64,000 nt of DNA from SZUA-36 sp963801195 (GCA_963801195.1 CAWDDX010000003.1:62001-126000); one strand, 5' to 3'; numbered from the stretch's first letter, positions 48,942-58,855 are shown. The notes: generated by a model from the sequence alone, not told the origin. Numbers and translations: made by a program.

Positions 48942-51203
48942 ATGCCAAGAGTGCCAATGTCCCGGACTAGCCTTTTGTTGCCAATCTTGTTTGTTTTCAC
49001 CCTTTCTTCGTACACGGCAACATCGCGCGCCGATGAAAATCAATGCAAAAGGGCCGAGGTCACAAACCGCCCAAAAATTGGCCTCGTACTGGGCGGTGGC
49101 GGGGCACGTGGATACGCGCATCTCGGTGTGCTCAAGAAACTGCAGGAAATGCGCGTACCGATTGACTACATAGCGGGTACCAGCATGGGTTCTATCGTCG
49201 GCGGATTTTTCGCTACCGGCATGGAAGCGGAGGAGCTTGAGCAAGTGGTCAGAAGCGCGGATTGGGATGACCTGTTCAAAGATAAAACCTCACGGGAGGA
49301 TCTGCCTTTCCGCCGCAAGGCCGATGACGACCTCGGTTTGTACGGACCCAAGCTGGGTATCGGCAAAAACAGCAGCCTGCTGCCAAAAGGCGTGGTATCG
49401 GGTCAAAAAATCAGCTTCATGTTCCAAACGGTCGTGTCGCAGCGCGTGAATACGAACGACTTTGACCACCTGCCCATTCCGTACCGCGCTATAGCCACGG
49501 ACATCGTGACAGGTGATATGGTCGTGATGGACAAGGGAGATCTTTCAATAGCCATGCGTGCGAGTATGGCCGTGCCCGGCGTTTTTGACCCGGTCCACCG
49601 CGGAGACGGACTGCTGGTCGATGGCGGGCTGGTTAGAAATTTGCCGGTGGACGTTGCACGGGTCATGGGTGCCGACGTGGTCATCGCCGTGGACGTCGGC
49701 ACCAAGCTGGATAAAAAGGAGGACATCAACACCGCGCTCGACATCGTTTACCAGATGAGCGGTTTGCTGACCGTCTCCAACACCGATGTCCAGATTAAGA
49801 CACTCAATGAAAACGACGTGTTAATTGCACCGGACATCGGTGACAAGATCAGCTCCGCCGATTTCACAAAACTGGATGAAGCCATACCGCTTGGCTACGA
49901 AGCAACCGAAGAGGTTCAGGACCAATTGCAGAAATATTCAGTTTCAGAGAGCGAGTACAACGCCTGGCGCCGGCAGATAGACAACTGCGTCAACGGCCCG
50001 CCAAAGGTGCAATTTGTCTCGTTGGACAACCAGTCGAGATTTTCCGACCAGGTCATTTTGCACCTCATTACCGTCAAACCGGGACAAAGCGTGGATCTGG
50101 AACAGTTGGACAAGGACCTGCGGCAGATCTACGCACTCGGTTTCATCCGACAGGCCCGTTACAGCATCGTCGAGCAGAATGGCCTCCAGGGTATTAAAAT
50201 TACCGTGCAGGATGACGAACGCGGTCATCATTACGTTGAAACCGGGCTCGACCTGTCCTTCGGCCCACGTGGCACATCGTTCGACATCAGGGGCGGATAT
50301 CTGAATACTGCGCTCGACGAGCGCGGCTCCGAATTTCGCGCCGTTGTCCAGATTGGCGAATTACCTGGAATATTTCTAGACTATTACAAACCGTTGGATG
50401 ACGGTCTCAAATACAGCTTCGAGCCAAGCGCATACCTGTTGAAACGTCCGCTTTATCTTTATGACAACAGCGGCGATGCGATTGCGCAGCTTGAATTAAA
50501 CGAGTGGGGAGGCACCGTTACTCTTGGCCGTGAATTCGAAAGGCACGCCAGGGTAAATGTCGGTTTTAACCGCTATGCCGGAAACCTGGACGTTGCTGTC
50601 GGTGACCCGGAGATCAGTACATTTGATTTTAATGGCGCGGAATTATTCGGCGAACTCGTATACGACCGTCTTGACAACCGTTACCTGCCTACGCGTGGAA
50701 CGTATGCCCTGCTGAGATATACCAATTCGATCGAGAGCCTCGGGGCTGATAATTCGTTTGACCAACTCGAATTCACCTTGTTCAGCTCCCATACATTCGG
50801 GTTACACAATTTCCTGTTTGGAGCAAGATACAATACCAGCCTCAGCGGGGATGTGCCGATATACGGTCTTTTCACCGGTGGCGGTTTCCTGAACATGTCG
50901 GGTTATGAACCGACCTCCCTGATCGGGTCAAACTACGGCTTTTTGCTAGCCGGTTATCGTTACCAGGTTACCAAGAGTGGTTTTCTGCCGGGCTATGTCG
51001 GTATGACCCTGGAATATGGAAACGCGGCGGAGGACAGGAAAAAGATATTTTCAGATGGCTTGCTCAACGGCAGTGTGTATTTTGGTTATAAAACGCCGCT
51101 GGGCCCGATTTACCTGGGTTTGGGTTGGAGCGAAGACCGCAGCGCGCTTTATTTTATCCGTCTCGGCGCCATACTGGGCGATAACAACCTCGGTCGCCGC
51201 TAG
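48942..51203 (+). CDS. plpD: PlpD-type patatin phospholipase with POTRA and outer-membrane barrel (type Vd autotransporter)
   Basis: 753 residues from the ATG at 48942 with AGGA 8-11 bases upstream. The signal peptide is followed by a patatin domain (about 40-310): oxyanion loop GGGGARG at 51-57, nucleophile Ser81 in GTSMGS, and Asp in VDGGLVRNLP. A single POTRA-like segment (about 340-420) leads into a 16-strand BamA/TpsB-like barrel to the C-terminus. The family secretes a patatin lipase through its own barrel; Pseudomonas PlpD is the model. Its TAG stop lies in the terminal CTAG of a MITE-like element. Confidence 0.92.
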   Translation: MPRVPMSRTSLLLPILFVFTLSSYTATSRADENQCKRAEVTNRPKIGLVLGGGGARGYAHLGVLKKLQEMRVPIDYIAGTSMGSIVGGFFATGMEAEELEQVVRSADWDDLFKDKTSREDLPFRRKADDDLGLYGPKLGIGKNSSLLPKGVVSGQKISFMFQTVVSQRVNTNDFDHLPIPYRAIATDIVTGDMVVMDKGDLSIAMRASMAVPGVFDPVHRGDGLLVDGGLVRNLPVDVARVMGADVVIAVDVGTKLDKKEDINTALDIVYQMSGLLTVSNTDVQIKTLNENDVLIAPDIGDKISSADFTKLDEAIPLGYEATEEVQDQLQKYSVSESEYNAWRRQIDNCVNGPPKVQFVSLDNQSRFSDQVILHLITVKPGQSVDLEQLDKDLRQIYALGFIRQARYSIVEQNGLQGIKITVQDDERGHHYVETGLDLSFGPRGTSFDIRGGYLNTALDERGSEFRAVVQIGELPGIFLDYYKPLDDGLKYSFEPSAYLLKRPLYLYDNSGDAIAQLELNEWGGTVTLGREFERHARVNVGFNRYAGNLDVAVGDPEISTFDFNGAELFGELVYDRLDNRYLPTRGTYALLRYTNSIESLGADNSFDQLEFTLFSSHTFGLHNFLFGARYNTSLSGDVPIYGLFTGGGFLNMSGYEPTSLIGSNYGFLLAGYRYQVTKSGFLPGYVGMTLEYGNAAEDRKKIFSDGLLNGSVYFGYKTPLGPIYLGLGWSEDRSALYFIRLGAILGDNNLGRR

Positions 51204-51366
51204 GAGCCTGTCGGATTTAACATGACCTACTGCAGAAAACCCGAATTTGGCCAGATTTCCCGTTCTTTTGCGTCAAATAGCGGTGCTATTCTCCTTCAAA
51301 GATCGAAAAATCTGACTCAAATCGGCTTCCCCTAGCTACGATCGGTCAAACCCGACAGGCTCCTAG
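51200..51366 (+). mobile_element. Palindromic MITE-like element, copy B
   Basis: 167 bp with terminal inverted repeats CTAGGAGCCTGTCGG on both sides and the core AATAGC-GGT-GCTATT at about 51276-51290. It matches copy A (39515-39729) over most of its length, but lacks about 45 bp near one end and is in the other orientation. No coding capacity is seen. Its left CTAG provides the stop codon of the patatin gene. Its right end lies 28 bp from the end of pgk. Confidence 0.72.
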
Positions 51367-51393
51367 CCCGGAGAACTTATCTCCAGGCCGCAG

Positions 51394-52572
51394 TCAGCTT
51401 TTGTAACGCGATTCGAGTGCCGCGACCGCCGGAAGCTTCTTGCCTTCCACGAATTCAAGGAAAGCGCCACCACCGGTGGAGATATAGCTGACACCCTCGG
51501 CCATATTGAACTGGTCGATGGCTGCCAGTGTATCGCCCCCGCCTGCAAGGCTGAAGGCGGCAGAAATCTCAATCGCATCAGCAATTGCGCGGGTGCCGGC
51601 GGCGAATTCCTTGAACTCGAACACACCAACCGGACCATTCCAGATAACCGTACCTGCATTCTGGATCATGGCTGCATATTTTGCAGCGGTCACGGGGCCG
51701 ATATCGAGGATCATTTCATGTTCCTGAACATCACCGACAGACCGTATGATTGCCTTTGCATCCGGTGAAAATGAGGTCGCGACGACCACGTCTTTGGGAA
51801 TGGGGATCTCTCCGCCCTTTTTGTGCGCCATGCGGATCAGACGCTGGGCTTCATGGATAAGGTCAGGCTCGTAGAGCGACTTGCCGACATCATAACCGCT
51901 TGCCGCGATGAAGGTATTGGCAATGCCGCCGCCCACGATCAACTCATCAACAACGGACATAAGTGATTCCAATACCGTGACCTTGGTGGACACCTTGGAA
52001 CCCCCCACGATGGCCAGCATGGGACGCGCCGGGCTGGTCATCGCCTTGTCCAGTTCAAACAGCTCCCGACTGAGCAGGGGACCTGCGCAGGCTGACGGTG
52101 CAAAACGGATCACCCCCTCGGTGGAGGCCTGTGCACGATGGGCCGTTCCAAAAGCGTCCATCACGAAAATGTCACACAATGAAGCCATGGTTTTTGCCAA
52201 GGCTTCATCGTTGGCTTTCTCTCCGGAATTGAAACGCACGTTTTCACACAAAACAACCTCACCCGGCTTGATTTCAAAGCCACCAAGCCAGTCTTTTTGC
52301 AGCCTCACTGGCCTGTCCAGTAGCCCCGCGAGGTGTGATGCCACTGGCGCCAGCGAAAAATCTTCCTTGTATTGACCCTCAACGGGTCTGCCAAGATGGG
52401 ACAACAGGATCACCGCCGCCCCATTTTTCAGCGCCATCTGGATGGTTGGTAAGGCGGCTTTGAGCCGGGCATCGGACGTCACCCTGCCGGCATCGAGCGG
52501 AACGTTGAAATCCTCCCGGATCATCACGCGTTTACCGGTCAGGTCCAATTCATCCATTCGCAGGAATGACAT
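51394..52572 (-). CDS. pgk: Phosphoglycerate kinase
   Basis: 392 residues. N-terminal VMIREDFNVPLD and LLSHLGRP are the substrate site; the glycine-rich ILDIGPVTA, WNGPVGVFE and FSLAGGGDTLAAI are the nucleotide site. GGSKVSTKVTVLESL is also conserved. It makes ATP from 1,3-bisphosphoglycerate. GGAG stands 9 bases before the ATG, and the gene follows gap after 14 bp in the tkt-gap-pgk order. Confidence 0.96.
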   Translation of the reverse strand: MSFLRMDELDLTGKRVMIREDFNVPLDAGRVTSDARLKAALPTIQMALKNGAAVILLSHLGRPVEGQYKEDFSLAPVASHLAGLLDRPVRLQKDWLGGFEIKPGEVVLCENVRFNSGEKANDEALAKTMASLCDIFVMDAFGTAHRAQASTEGVIRFAPSACAGPLLSRELFELDKAMTSPARPMLAIVGGSKVSTKVTVLESLMSVVDELIVGGGIANTFIAASGYDVGKSLYEPDLIHEAQRLIRMAHKKGGEIPIPKDVVVATSFSPDAKAIIRSVGDVQEHEMILDIGPVTAAKYAAMIQNAGTVIWNGPVGVFEFKEFAAGTRAIADAIEISAAFSLAGGGDTLAAIDQFNMAEGVSYISTGGGAFLEFVEGKKLPAVAALESRYKS

Positions 52573-52586
52573 GTGCTTTCTCTCCG

Positions 52587-53594
52587 TCAGGCGTTTATCA
52601 ATACGAGTGTGGTATCCAGCATCCGGTTACTGAAGCCCCATTCGTTGTCATACCAACTCAATACCTTGACCAGGCTGCCTTCCATCACCTTGGTCAAGCT
52701 GGCGTCAAAAATTGAAGAGTGCGGATTATGGTTGAAGTCGATAGAAACCAAAGGGGCCTCGTTATAAGCCATGACACCCTTCATACCGCCTTCACAGGCC
52801 GCCTTGACAGCTGCGTTCACCTCTGCAACTGACGTCTGCCGGCTGGCGGTAAAGCACAGGTCCACCACCGATACGTTGATGGTCGGCACTCGCATGGAAA
52901 AACCGTCCAGCTTGCCATTCAGTTCAGGCAAAACCAGCCCAACGGCCGCGGCCGCGCCCGTCTTGGTCGGAATCTGGCTCATCGTGGCCGAACGCGCCCG
53001 ACGCAGATCCTTGTGATAAACATCCGTCAGCACCTGGTCGTTGGTATAAGCGTGGATGGTGGTCATCAGGCCATGTTCAATTCCTACGCTTTCATGCAGA
53101 ACCTTGGCCAGCGGTGCCAGGCAGTTGGTCGTGCAGGACGCGTTGGAAATAATCACGTCTGTGGACTTCAGGGTGTCGTGGTTGACGCCGTAAACCACGG
53201 TGTTGTCGACATTCTCGCCAGGGGCCGAAATGATGACTTTCTTCGCACCTGCAGTGATATGGGCGCCTGCGGTTTTACTGCTGCGGAATAAACCGGTGCA
53301 CTCCATGACCACGTCAACACCGAGTGCGGCCCAAGGCAGTTTTGACGGATCCCTTTCTGCAAAGACCTTGACCCTGTCGCCATTAACGATCAGGTCACCG
53401 CCATCCACGCTGACCGTCCCGGGAAACTTGCCGTGAGCGGTGTCATACTGGGTCAGGTGGGCATTGCTGTTGGCATCGCCCAAATCATTAATGGCCACGA
53501 TGCTGATCTCGTTGGTACGGCCTGACTCATAAAGGGCTCGCATGATATTGCGGCCAATACGGCCGTAACCGTTTATTGCAACTTTAACTGTCAT
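52587..53594 (-). CDS. gap: Glyceraldehyde-3-phosphate dehydrogenase
   Basis: 335 residues. NAD fold VAINGYGRIGRN at the N-terminus, catalytic Cys154 in SNASCTTNCLAPL, and the C-terminal SWYDNEWGFSNRM. It oxidises glyceraldehyde-3-phosphate in glycolysis, or runs in reverse in gluconeogenesis. It is 7 bp after the transketolase frame end and 14 bp before pgk. Confidence 0.96.
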   Translation of the reverse strand: MTVKVAINGYGRIGRNIMRALYESGRTNEISIVAINDLGDANSNAHLTQYDTAHGKFPGTVSVDGGDLIVNGDRVKVFAERDPSKLPWAALGVDVVMECTGLFRSSKTAGAHITAGAKKVIISAPGENVDNTVVYGVNHDTLKSTDVIISNASCTTNCLAPLAKVLHESVGIEHGLMTTIHAYTNDQVLTDVYHKDLRRARSATMSQIPTKTGAAAAVGLVLPELNGKLDGFSMRVPTINVSVVDLCFTASRQTSVAEVNAAVKAACEGGMKGVMAYNEAPLVSIDFNHNPHSSIFDASLTKVMEGSLVKVLSWYDNEWGFSNRMLDTTLVLINA

Positions 53595-53601
53595 TTTTCA
53601 A

Positions 53602-55626
53602 TTACTCCTGATCGTTGTTTTGGTCAGTTTGCAGCAACTCCATTACTGTCTTACTGACATTACTAACTGTAAAACCATACAATTCAAATAATTCGGAGGC
53701 AGGTGCGGATGCACCGAAACGATCCATCGCGATGATGCGGCCCGCATCACCGACAAATGAATGCCAACATTGCCCAACACCGGCTTCGACCGCCACCCTC
53801 GCCCTGCAACCCGGGGGCAGCACGGAATCACGGTAATCCTGTTCCTGCGCCATGAATCGCCCGGAGTTGGGCATGGAAACGACGCGCACATTGATATTTT
53901 GAGCGCCCAGGTCCTTTGCCGCTGCCATCGCCAGACCGACCTCGGAACCGGTTGCAATAATGATGGCATCACAGGCGCCCTGTGCTTCACGAAGGACATA
54001 GCCGCCGCGTTCGATCGCCGCTACCTGTCCGTCATTGCGCTGCTGGTGTGGCACGTTCTGGCGCGTGAAAATCAATGCGCTGGGGCCGGCACTCTCTTCG
54101 ATCGCACATCGCCACGCAACCGCTGATTCAACTGTATCACAGGGTCGCCAGACACTGAGGTTGGGTATCAGACGCAGGCTGGCGATATGCTCAACCGGTT
54201 GGTGGGTTGGACCATCCTCACCGAGGCCGATCGAATCGTGTGTATAAACATGAATATTATGCGCCGGGATCAAGCGCAGACATGCGCACCGCGTTTCGCG
54301 CATAATCCGAGAACACCAGGAAAGTGGCACTGTAGGGGATAAAACCACCATGTAGACCCAAACCATTGCAAATGGCGGTCATGCCAAATTCACGTACGCC
54401 GAAATGGATATAGTTACCACCGGCGGTGTCATCGATGACATCCACGCTCTGCTTCCAGATCGTGTTGTTTGAACCGAGCCAGATCGGCGGAGCCGCCGAT
54501 CAACTCGGGTAACATCGGGCCGAATGCATCCAGCGCCATTTGTGAAGCTTTACGCGTTGCTACTGTTGCGCCGGCTTCCTGCAATTGCGAGATAAACTGG
54601 TTTGTTTTTTTCTGCCAGTCGTCAGGCAGGTCGCCTGTCATTCTGCGGCTGAACTCGGACGCTAAATCGGGATAGGTCTCCCCGTAGGACGCGAACAGCT
54701 TATTCCAGCCATGCTCGGATTCTGAACCGCGGGACTTTGCATTCCAGCCGGCATAAATTTCATCCGGAATTTCAAAGGCCGGATAATTCCATCCGAGCGC
54801 TTTGCGGGTTGCAGCGATCTCCTCCGCACCCAACGGAGAACCATGGGTCGCAGAGGAACCCTGTTTATTGGGTGCACCGAAGCCAATCATCGTTTTGCAG
54901 CATATCAAGGTAGGACGGGAGGTTTCTGCCCGGGCGGTTTCTACTGCCTGTTTGATTTCAACCGGGTCATGTCCATTGACGTCGCGTATCACCTGCCAGC
55001 CATATGATTCAAAACGTCCGGGCGTGTCATCGGTGAACCAGCCCTGCACCTCACCATCTATCGAAATTCCATTGTTATCCCAGAATGCGATGAGCTTGCC
55101 AAGCCCAAGCGTGCCCGCCAGTGAGCAGGCTTCATGGGAAATGCCTTCCATTAAACAACCGTCACCGAGAAAAACCCAGGTATTGTGATCCACGATGTTG
55201 TAACCATCACGGTTAAACCGCCTCGCCAGCACTTTTTCTGCCAGGGCCATGCCGACAGCATTGGCGAGTCCCTGTCCCAAAGGACCTGTAGTGGTCTCTA
55301 CACCCGGCGTTTCACCGTGCTCGGGATGACCCGGGGTTTTTGAGTGCAACTGCCGGAAGTTGCGTAACTTCGTCCATCGGAAGGTCATAACCCGTCAAAT
55401 GCAAAACTGAATACAAAAGCATGGACGCATGTCCATTGGAAAGCACAAAACGATCACGGTCCCACCAATCGGGGTTGGCAGGGTTATGTTTCAAATAATC
55501 GTTCCAAAGGACTTCTGCAATATCAGCCATACCCATGGGGGCGCCAGGATGACCTGAGTTGGCTTTTTGTACTGCATCCATTGAGAGCGCACGGATGGCG
55601 TTTGCGAGTTCACGTCGAGAGGGCAT
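53602..55626 (-). pseudogene. tkt: Transketolase interrupted by three single-base insertions
   Basis: Together the pieces give a full transketolase of about 673 residues from the ATG at 55626 (AGGA upstream): SGHPGAPMGMADIAEVLW, SNGHASMLLYSVLHLTG, GPLGQGLANAVGMALAEK, GDGCLMEGISHEA, and GLGEDGPTHQPVEH. The frame changes near 55368 (GAA-G-TTA), 54477 (GGC-T-CGG) and 54272 (CTT-G-ATC). Removing one base at each restores the family sequence (MDELRNFRQLHSKTPG; LAGSNNTIWKQ; RMSALIPAHNIHVY). No residues are lost. Catalytic motifs are intact apart from the shifts. It may be a real decaying gene or, more likely, assembly indels, since it is followed by intact gap and pgk. Confidence 0.88.
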
Positions 55627-55786
55627 CGGGACTTCCTGAACCTGAGTTGTAAGATAGCCGGTAAATGTATTCAATCATCCCCGGAAAAAAGAAACCAATT
55701 CATGATTTTCGCTGATGAGACCCCGCTGAAGCAAGAGCCCGCACACAAATGCAGGCCCTTTATTAAGGGTTTATTGATCAGGATCA

Positions 55787-57313
55787 CTATAACCTTGTTT
55801 TGACCAGCCTGCCGGACTTGTAGTCATCCCAATATTCATTCAGTTCCTTCTTGACCACCGGCAACAGGAAGTAGCAACCCAATAAATTGGGGAAGGCCAT
55901 GGCGAAAATCATCGCATCTGAGAAATCGATTACCGCCCCCAACTGCATGGATGAACCCAAAACGACGAAAAACAGGAACAGGATTTTGTAGGTTGTGTCC
56001 GTATACCTGTTCTCTCCGAACAAGAATGTAAATGCCTTCAAACCATAATACGACCAGGAGATCATGGTGGAAAATGCGAACAGTACCACTGCGAGGGTAA
56101 GCACCCACGGAAACCAGGAGATCGCCGATTCAAAAGCGGTGGATGTGAGCTGAACACCTGCACTCGGGTCAACTGATGGATCCCAGGTGCCTGTAATGAT
56201 AATGACGAGCGCGGTGATGGTACACACGACCACGGTATCTACAAAGGGTTCGTATAGGGCCACAAACCCCTCGGTCACCGGCCGCTTGGTTTGCACCGCC
56301 GAATGCGCGATGGCGGCAGAACCAACACCTGCTTCGTTGGAAAACGCCGCGCGCTTAAAGCCCTGGAAGAGTACGCCAATCACACCGCCGGCAATACCAT
56401 CTGCCGTGAAGGCGCCATCAAAAATGGCGATGAACGCAGTGGGAATCATTTGGTAATTCATAAAAATGATGACCAGGCCCGCGGCAACATAGATGATCGC
56501 CATGAAGGGTACGATTTTCGAAGTTACCCGGGCGATGCCCTTAATCCCGCCCACGATGACCAAACCGACCAGGAACGCTACCACCAGGCCATATAGCCAC
56601 CCCTTGTCGGCCAGCCAGCTTGCGTTTCCGCCGGTGACATTGACCAACTGGGCAAAGCTCTGGTTGGCCTGGAACATATTGCCGCCGCCGAAAGAGCCGC
56701 CGACACAGAAAACAGCAAACAATACCGCCAGCACCTTGCCAAGTTTCGCAAATCCGGCACCTTTTTCGGCAAGTCCCTTTGTGAGGTAGTACATCGGGCC
56801 GCCGGAAACCCTGCCGTCGGGTAACTCGTCACGGTACTTCACACCCAGCGTACATTCCGTGAACTTGGAAGACATACCAAGGAAACCCGCCAATATCATC
56901 CAGAACGTCGCACCCGGCCCGCCCAGTGATACGGCAACGGCAACACCGGCAATATTTCCCAGGCCAACGGTACCGGACAATGCGGTGGTCAACGCCTGGA
57001 AATGGGTGACCTCGCCCGCGGCTTCAGGATCATGGTAATCACCCCGAACCAGCTCAAAGCCATGTCTAAAACAACGGATATTGACAAATTTAAAGTAAAA
57101 CGTGAAAACGGTTGCGGCGACAATCAACCACACCAATACGAACGGTATCTGCACACCGGCTACAGGGAATGACGAAAAAACGAACCCGGAAACAGCGTCT
57201 GCATAGGGTTTAATCGCAATATTGATTCTTTCATCAATTCCGACTTCGGCAAATGCAGAAAAGCTGGCCAACAGGCTAACGAGGGCGGTGATTCCCACTC
57301 TTAATTTTGACAT
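55787..57313 (-). CDS. Sodium:alanine/glycine symporter (AGCS family)
   Basis: 508 residues from the ATG at 57313, which has GGAG 7 bases upstream; the open frame extends further but lacks support. About 11 membrane helices. Family motifs include HFQALTTALSGTVGLGNIAGVAVA (in two parts), GPGATFWMILAGFLGM and NEAGVGSAAIAHSA. It imports alanine or glycine with sodium at the inner membrane. An extra hydrophobic N-terminal segment resembles a cleavable signal, as in marine AGCS members. It follows the stress protein gene after 26 bp. Confidence 0.92.
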   Translation of the reverse strand: MSKLRVGITALVSLLASFSAFAEVGIDERINIAIKPYADAVSGFVFSSFPVAGVQIPFVLVWLIVAATVFTFYFKFVNIRCFRHGFELVRGDYHDPEAAGEVTHFQALTTALSGTVGLGNIAGVAVAVSLGGPGATFWMILAGFLGMSSKFTECTLGVKYRDELPDGRVSGGPMYYLTKGLAEKGAGFAKLGKVLAVLFAVFCVGGSFGGGNMFQANQSFAQLVNVTGGNASWLADKGWLYGLVVAFLVGLVIVGGIKGIARVTSKIVPFMAIIYVAAGLVIIFMNYQMIPTAFIAIFDGAFTADGIAGGVIGVLFQGFKRAAFSNEAGVGSAAIAHSAVQTKRPVTEGFVALYEPFVDTVVVCTITALVIIITGTWDPSVDPSAGVQLTSTAFESAISWFPWVLTLAVVLFAFSTMISWSYYGLKAFTFLFGENRYTDTTYKILFLFFVVLGSSMQLGAVIDFSDAMIFAMAFPNLLGCYFLLPVVKKELNEYWDDYKSGRLVKTRL

Positions 57314-57339
57314 TAAAGATCTCCGTCTGGATGGGTGGG

Positions 57340-57774
57340 TCAAGGTACTACCGTCACAGCACAATCGGCAATCTGCACTAGCCGGCTGCCGACGGAGCCA
57401 AATACATGTGCCTTGAGCAATGACGTGCCCTGTCGGCCCAAAATGACATTGATAACGCCGTTTGATTTTGCGAGTTTATTGAGCGTGTCCGCAACGTGAC
57501 CATGACGCACAAGCCCTTCGGCATCAATGCCCTCCGCTTTTAAACCTGCAACGATGGGATCGACGATTTCGGCATGTGCCCGCTGGATTTCCTCTTCGCG
57601 CCGTTTATGCCGTTCCATGTTTTCCTGGACGGTGGAAAAAGAAAACTGTGACCATTCGATAACATGCGCTACGTACAAGCGCGCATTCGTCGCTTTTGCC
57701 TGTTCGGTCGCAAATTTAACTGCCCTATCCCCACATTCACTACAATCAACCGCGACCATTAACGCAGAACCCAT
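57340..57774 (-). CDS. Universal stress protein, UspA family
   Basis: 144 residues from the ATG at 57774, with GGAGAGAGG just upstream. Usp fold: LMVAVDCSECGDRAVKFA at the start, and the C-terminal nucleotide-binding pattern ILGRQGTSLLKAHVFGSVGSRLV (G-2x-G-9x-G-S/T). The last residues CAVTVVP are typical. It probably binds ATP. It forms an operon with the symporter downstream. Confidence 0.88.
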   Translation of the reverse strand: MGSALMVAVDCSECGDRAVKFATEQAKATNARLYVAHVIEWSQFSFSTVQENMERHKRREEEIQRAHAEIVDPIVAGLKAEGIDAEGLVRHGHVADTLNKLAKSNGVINVILGRQGTSLLKAHVFGSVGSRLVQIADCAVTVVP

Positions 57775-57813
57775 TGGCCTCTCTCCATTATGCAATTTTT
57801 GTCAGTCCAGCCC

Positions 57814-57843
57814 AGGAGCCTCTCGTATTTAACATGATGTGCC
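57814..57843 (+). repeat. Solo end of the MITE-like element
   Basis: AGGAGCCTCTCGTATTTAACATGA matches the left end of copy B (AGGAGCCTGTCGGATTTAACATGA) at 22 of 24 bases. The remainder of the element is not recognisable. It lies between the stress protein gene and the redoxin gene; the rest of 57775-57986 shows no gene. Confidence 0.5.
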
Positions 57844-57986
57844 ATGTAAAATCCGGCGTCCGGGTCATATTTGCCTTCCCCTGATCTCCCCGACCACATC
57901 CGGACAGTCCCGGGCTGGTATAAAAAACAGCGACGACTATAGCATTATCCGGTCAAATCACAATCAGCTTTGCGGTGACTTAACGG

Positions 57987-58541
57987 TTATTCGCGCCATT
58001 TTATGGAACAGCCCATTGAGGGGACCTGGTTTTCGGGGCCCTTACCGGTTTCGGCGACCTGCTTCATGGCCTCAAACAACTCCCTCTTGAGGTCGTCATC
58101 TTTATCGTTCGGTCCGGCCGCATCGAGACGTCCGCGGTACTGAAGTTCCAGATCCGAATTATAGCCGAAGAAATCAGGTGTGCAGACCGCGCCATAGGCT
58201 CTCGCCACTTCCTGGGATTCGTCCAGCAAGTAGGGAAAAGAAAAGTTGAATTCTTTCGAAATCCGCAGCATATTTTCAAAGGAATCCTCTGGATAAGCCA
58301 CCGTGTCGTTGGGCATGATCGCCACGCTGCTGATGCCCAGCGACATCAATTCTGTGGTGTCACGGACCAGCTTCTCACGTATCGCCTTCACATAGGGGCA
58401 GTGATTGCTGATGAAAACGATCAGCAAGCCACGTTTTCCGAGACACTTCTGCAGCGTCCATTGCTGCTGATCAACACCCCGCAATGTGAAATCAATCGCC
58501 TTTTTTCCAAATTCACATACCGGTGTCTGCAAACGGACCAT
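57987..58541 (-). CDS. Peroxiredoxin/thioredoxin-like family protein
   Basis: 184 residues with an AhpC/TSA-like redoxin fold. The active Cys48 sits in FISNHCPYVKAI, the hallmark of a redoxin subfamily with NHCPYV in place of the CxxC of thioredoxin. GAVCTPDFFGYN provides a second conserved Cys. It probably reduces peroxides or disulfides in the cytosol; no signal peptide is present. It is a single gene with no operon partner. Confidence 0.85.
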   Translation of the reverse strand: MVRLQTPVCEFGKKAIDFTLRGVDQQQWTLQKCLGKRGLLIVFISNHCPYVKAIREKLVRDTTELMSLGISSVAIMPNDTVAYPEDSFENMLRISKEFNFSFPYLLDESQEVARAYGAVCTPDFFGYNSDLELQYRGRLDAAGPNDKDDDLKRELFEAMKQVAETGKGPENQVPSMGCSIKWRE

Positions 58542-58585
58542 GAGCGTTTCTCCATGTCGGTTAAAAGGTTTGGAACCTCTGACTT

Positions 58586-58714
58586 GTTCGTGAACTCGTA
58601 TCTTACATCCAAAATGTCCAGCTTCTGCGTTGTGAATCTTCTCAATAGCCAGCTATTACGTGCGATCCACGTCTTGATTCTGGACATTTTGAATCGCAAT
58701 CTACTTCGCCAAGA
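58586..58714. repeat. Long imperfect inverted repeat
   Basis: Perfect 12-bp arms CAAAATGTCCAG (58610-58621) and CTGGACATTTTG (58680-58691) are extended outward by weaker pairing to ACTTG... and ...CTAAGT. In the loop is a perfect AATAGC-CA-GCTATT hairpin at 58644-58657, a core similar to that of the MITE-like elements. It has no coding evidence. It could be a small palindromic element or an RNA structure. Confidence 0.5.
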
Positions 58715-58746
58715 ACTAAGTTAGTATATCAGGCGGTCCGGTTAAT

Positions 58747-58762
58747 CTGTTTGAGCAAACAG
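58747..58762. promoter_or_regulatory. Perfect inverted repeat upstream of the barrel gene
   Basis: CTGTTTG-AG-CAAACAG, 7-bp arms, lies about 95 bp before the start of the gene at 58856. It fits a dimeric repressor or activator site. It has no T-tract. The remaining bases of 58542-58855 show no gene. Confidence 0.45.
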
Positions 58763-58855
58763 TCGACAAATTTGTTATGCTTAACGAAGAACTTATTCGT
58801 TCGTGGGGACTCTATAAGCAGGTAGTCCAGGGGCGCGTTACTGGTGAGGGCCAAA

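Noticed and set aside
53602..55626. Programmed ribosomal frameshifting in transketolase
   Set aside because: Three shifts would be needed, and the sites (GAA-G-TTA, GGC-T-CGG, CTT-G-ATC) share no slippery heptamer, stop codon or adjacent stem. Assembly error or decay is simpler.
58401..58724. 107-codon plus frame and 92-codon minus frame
   Set aside because: Both run through the inverted repeat at 58586-58714 and the antisense of the redoxin gene; no start signal.
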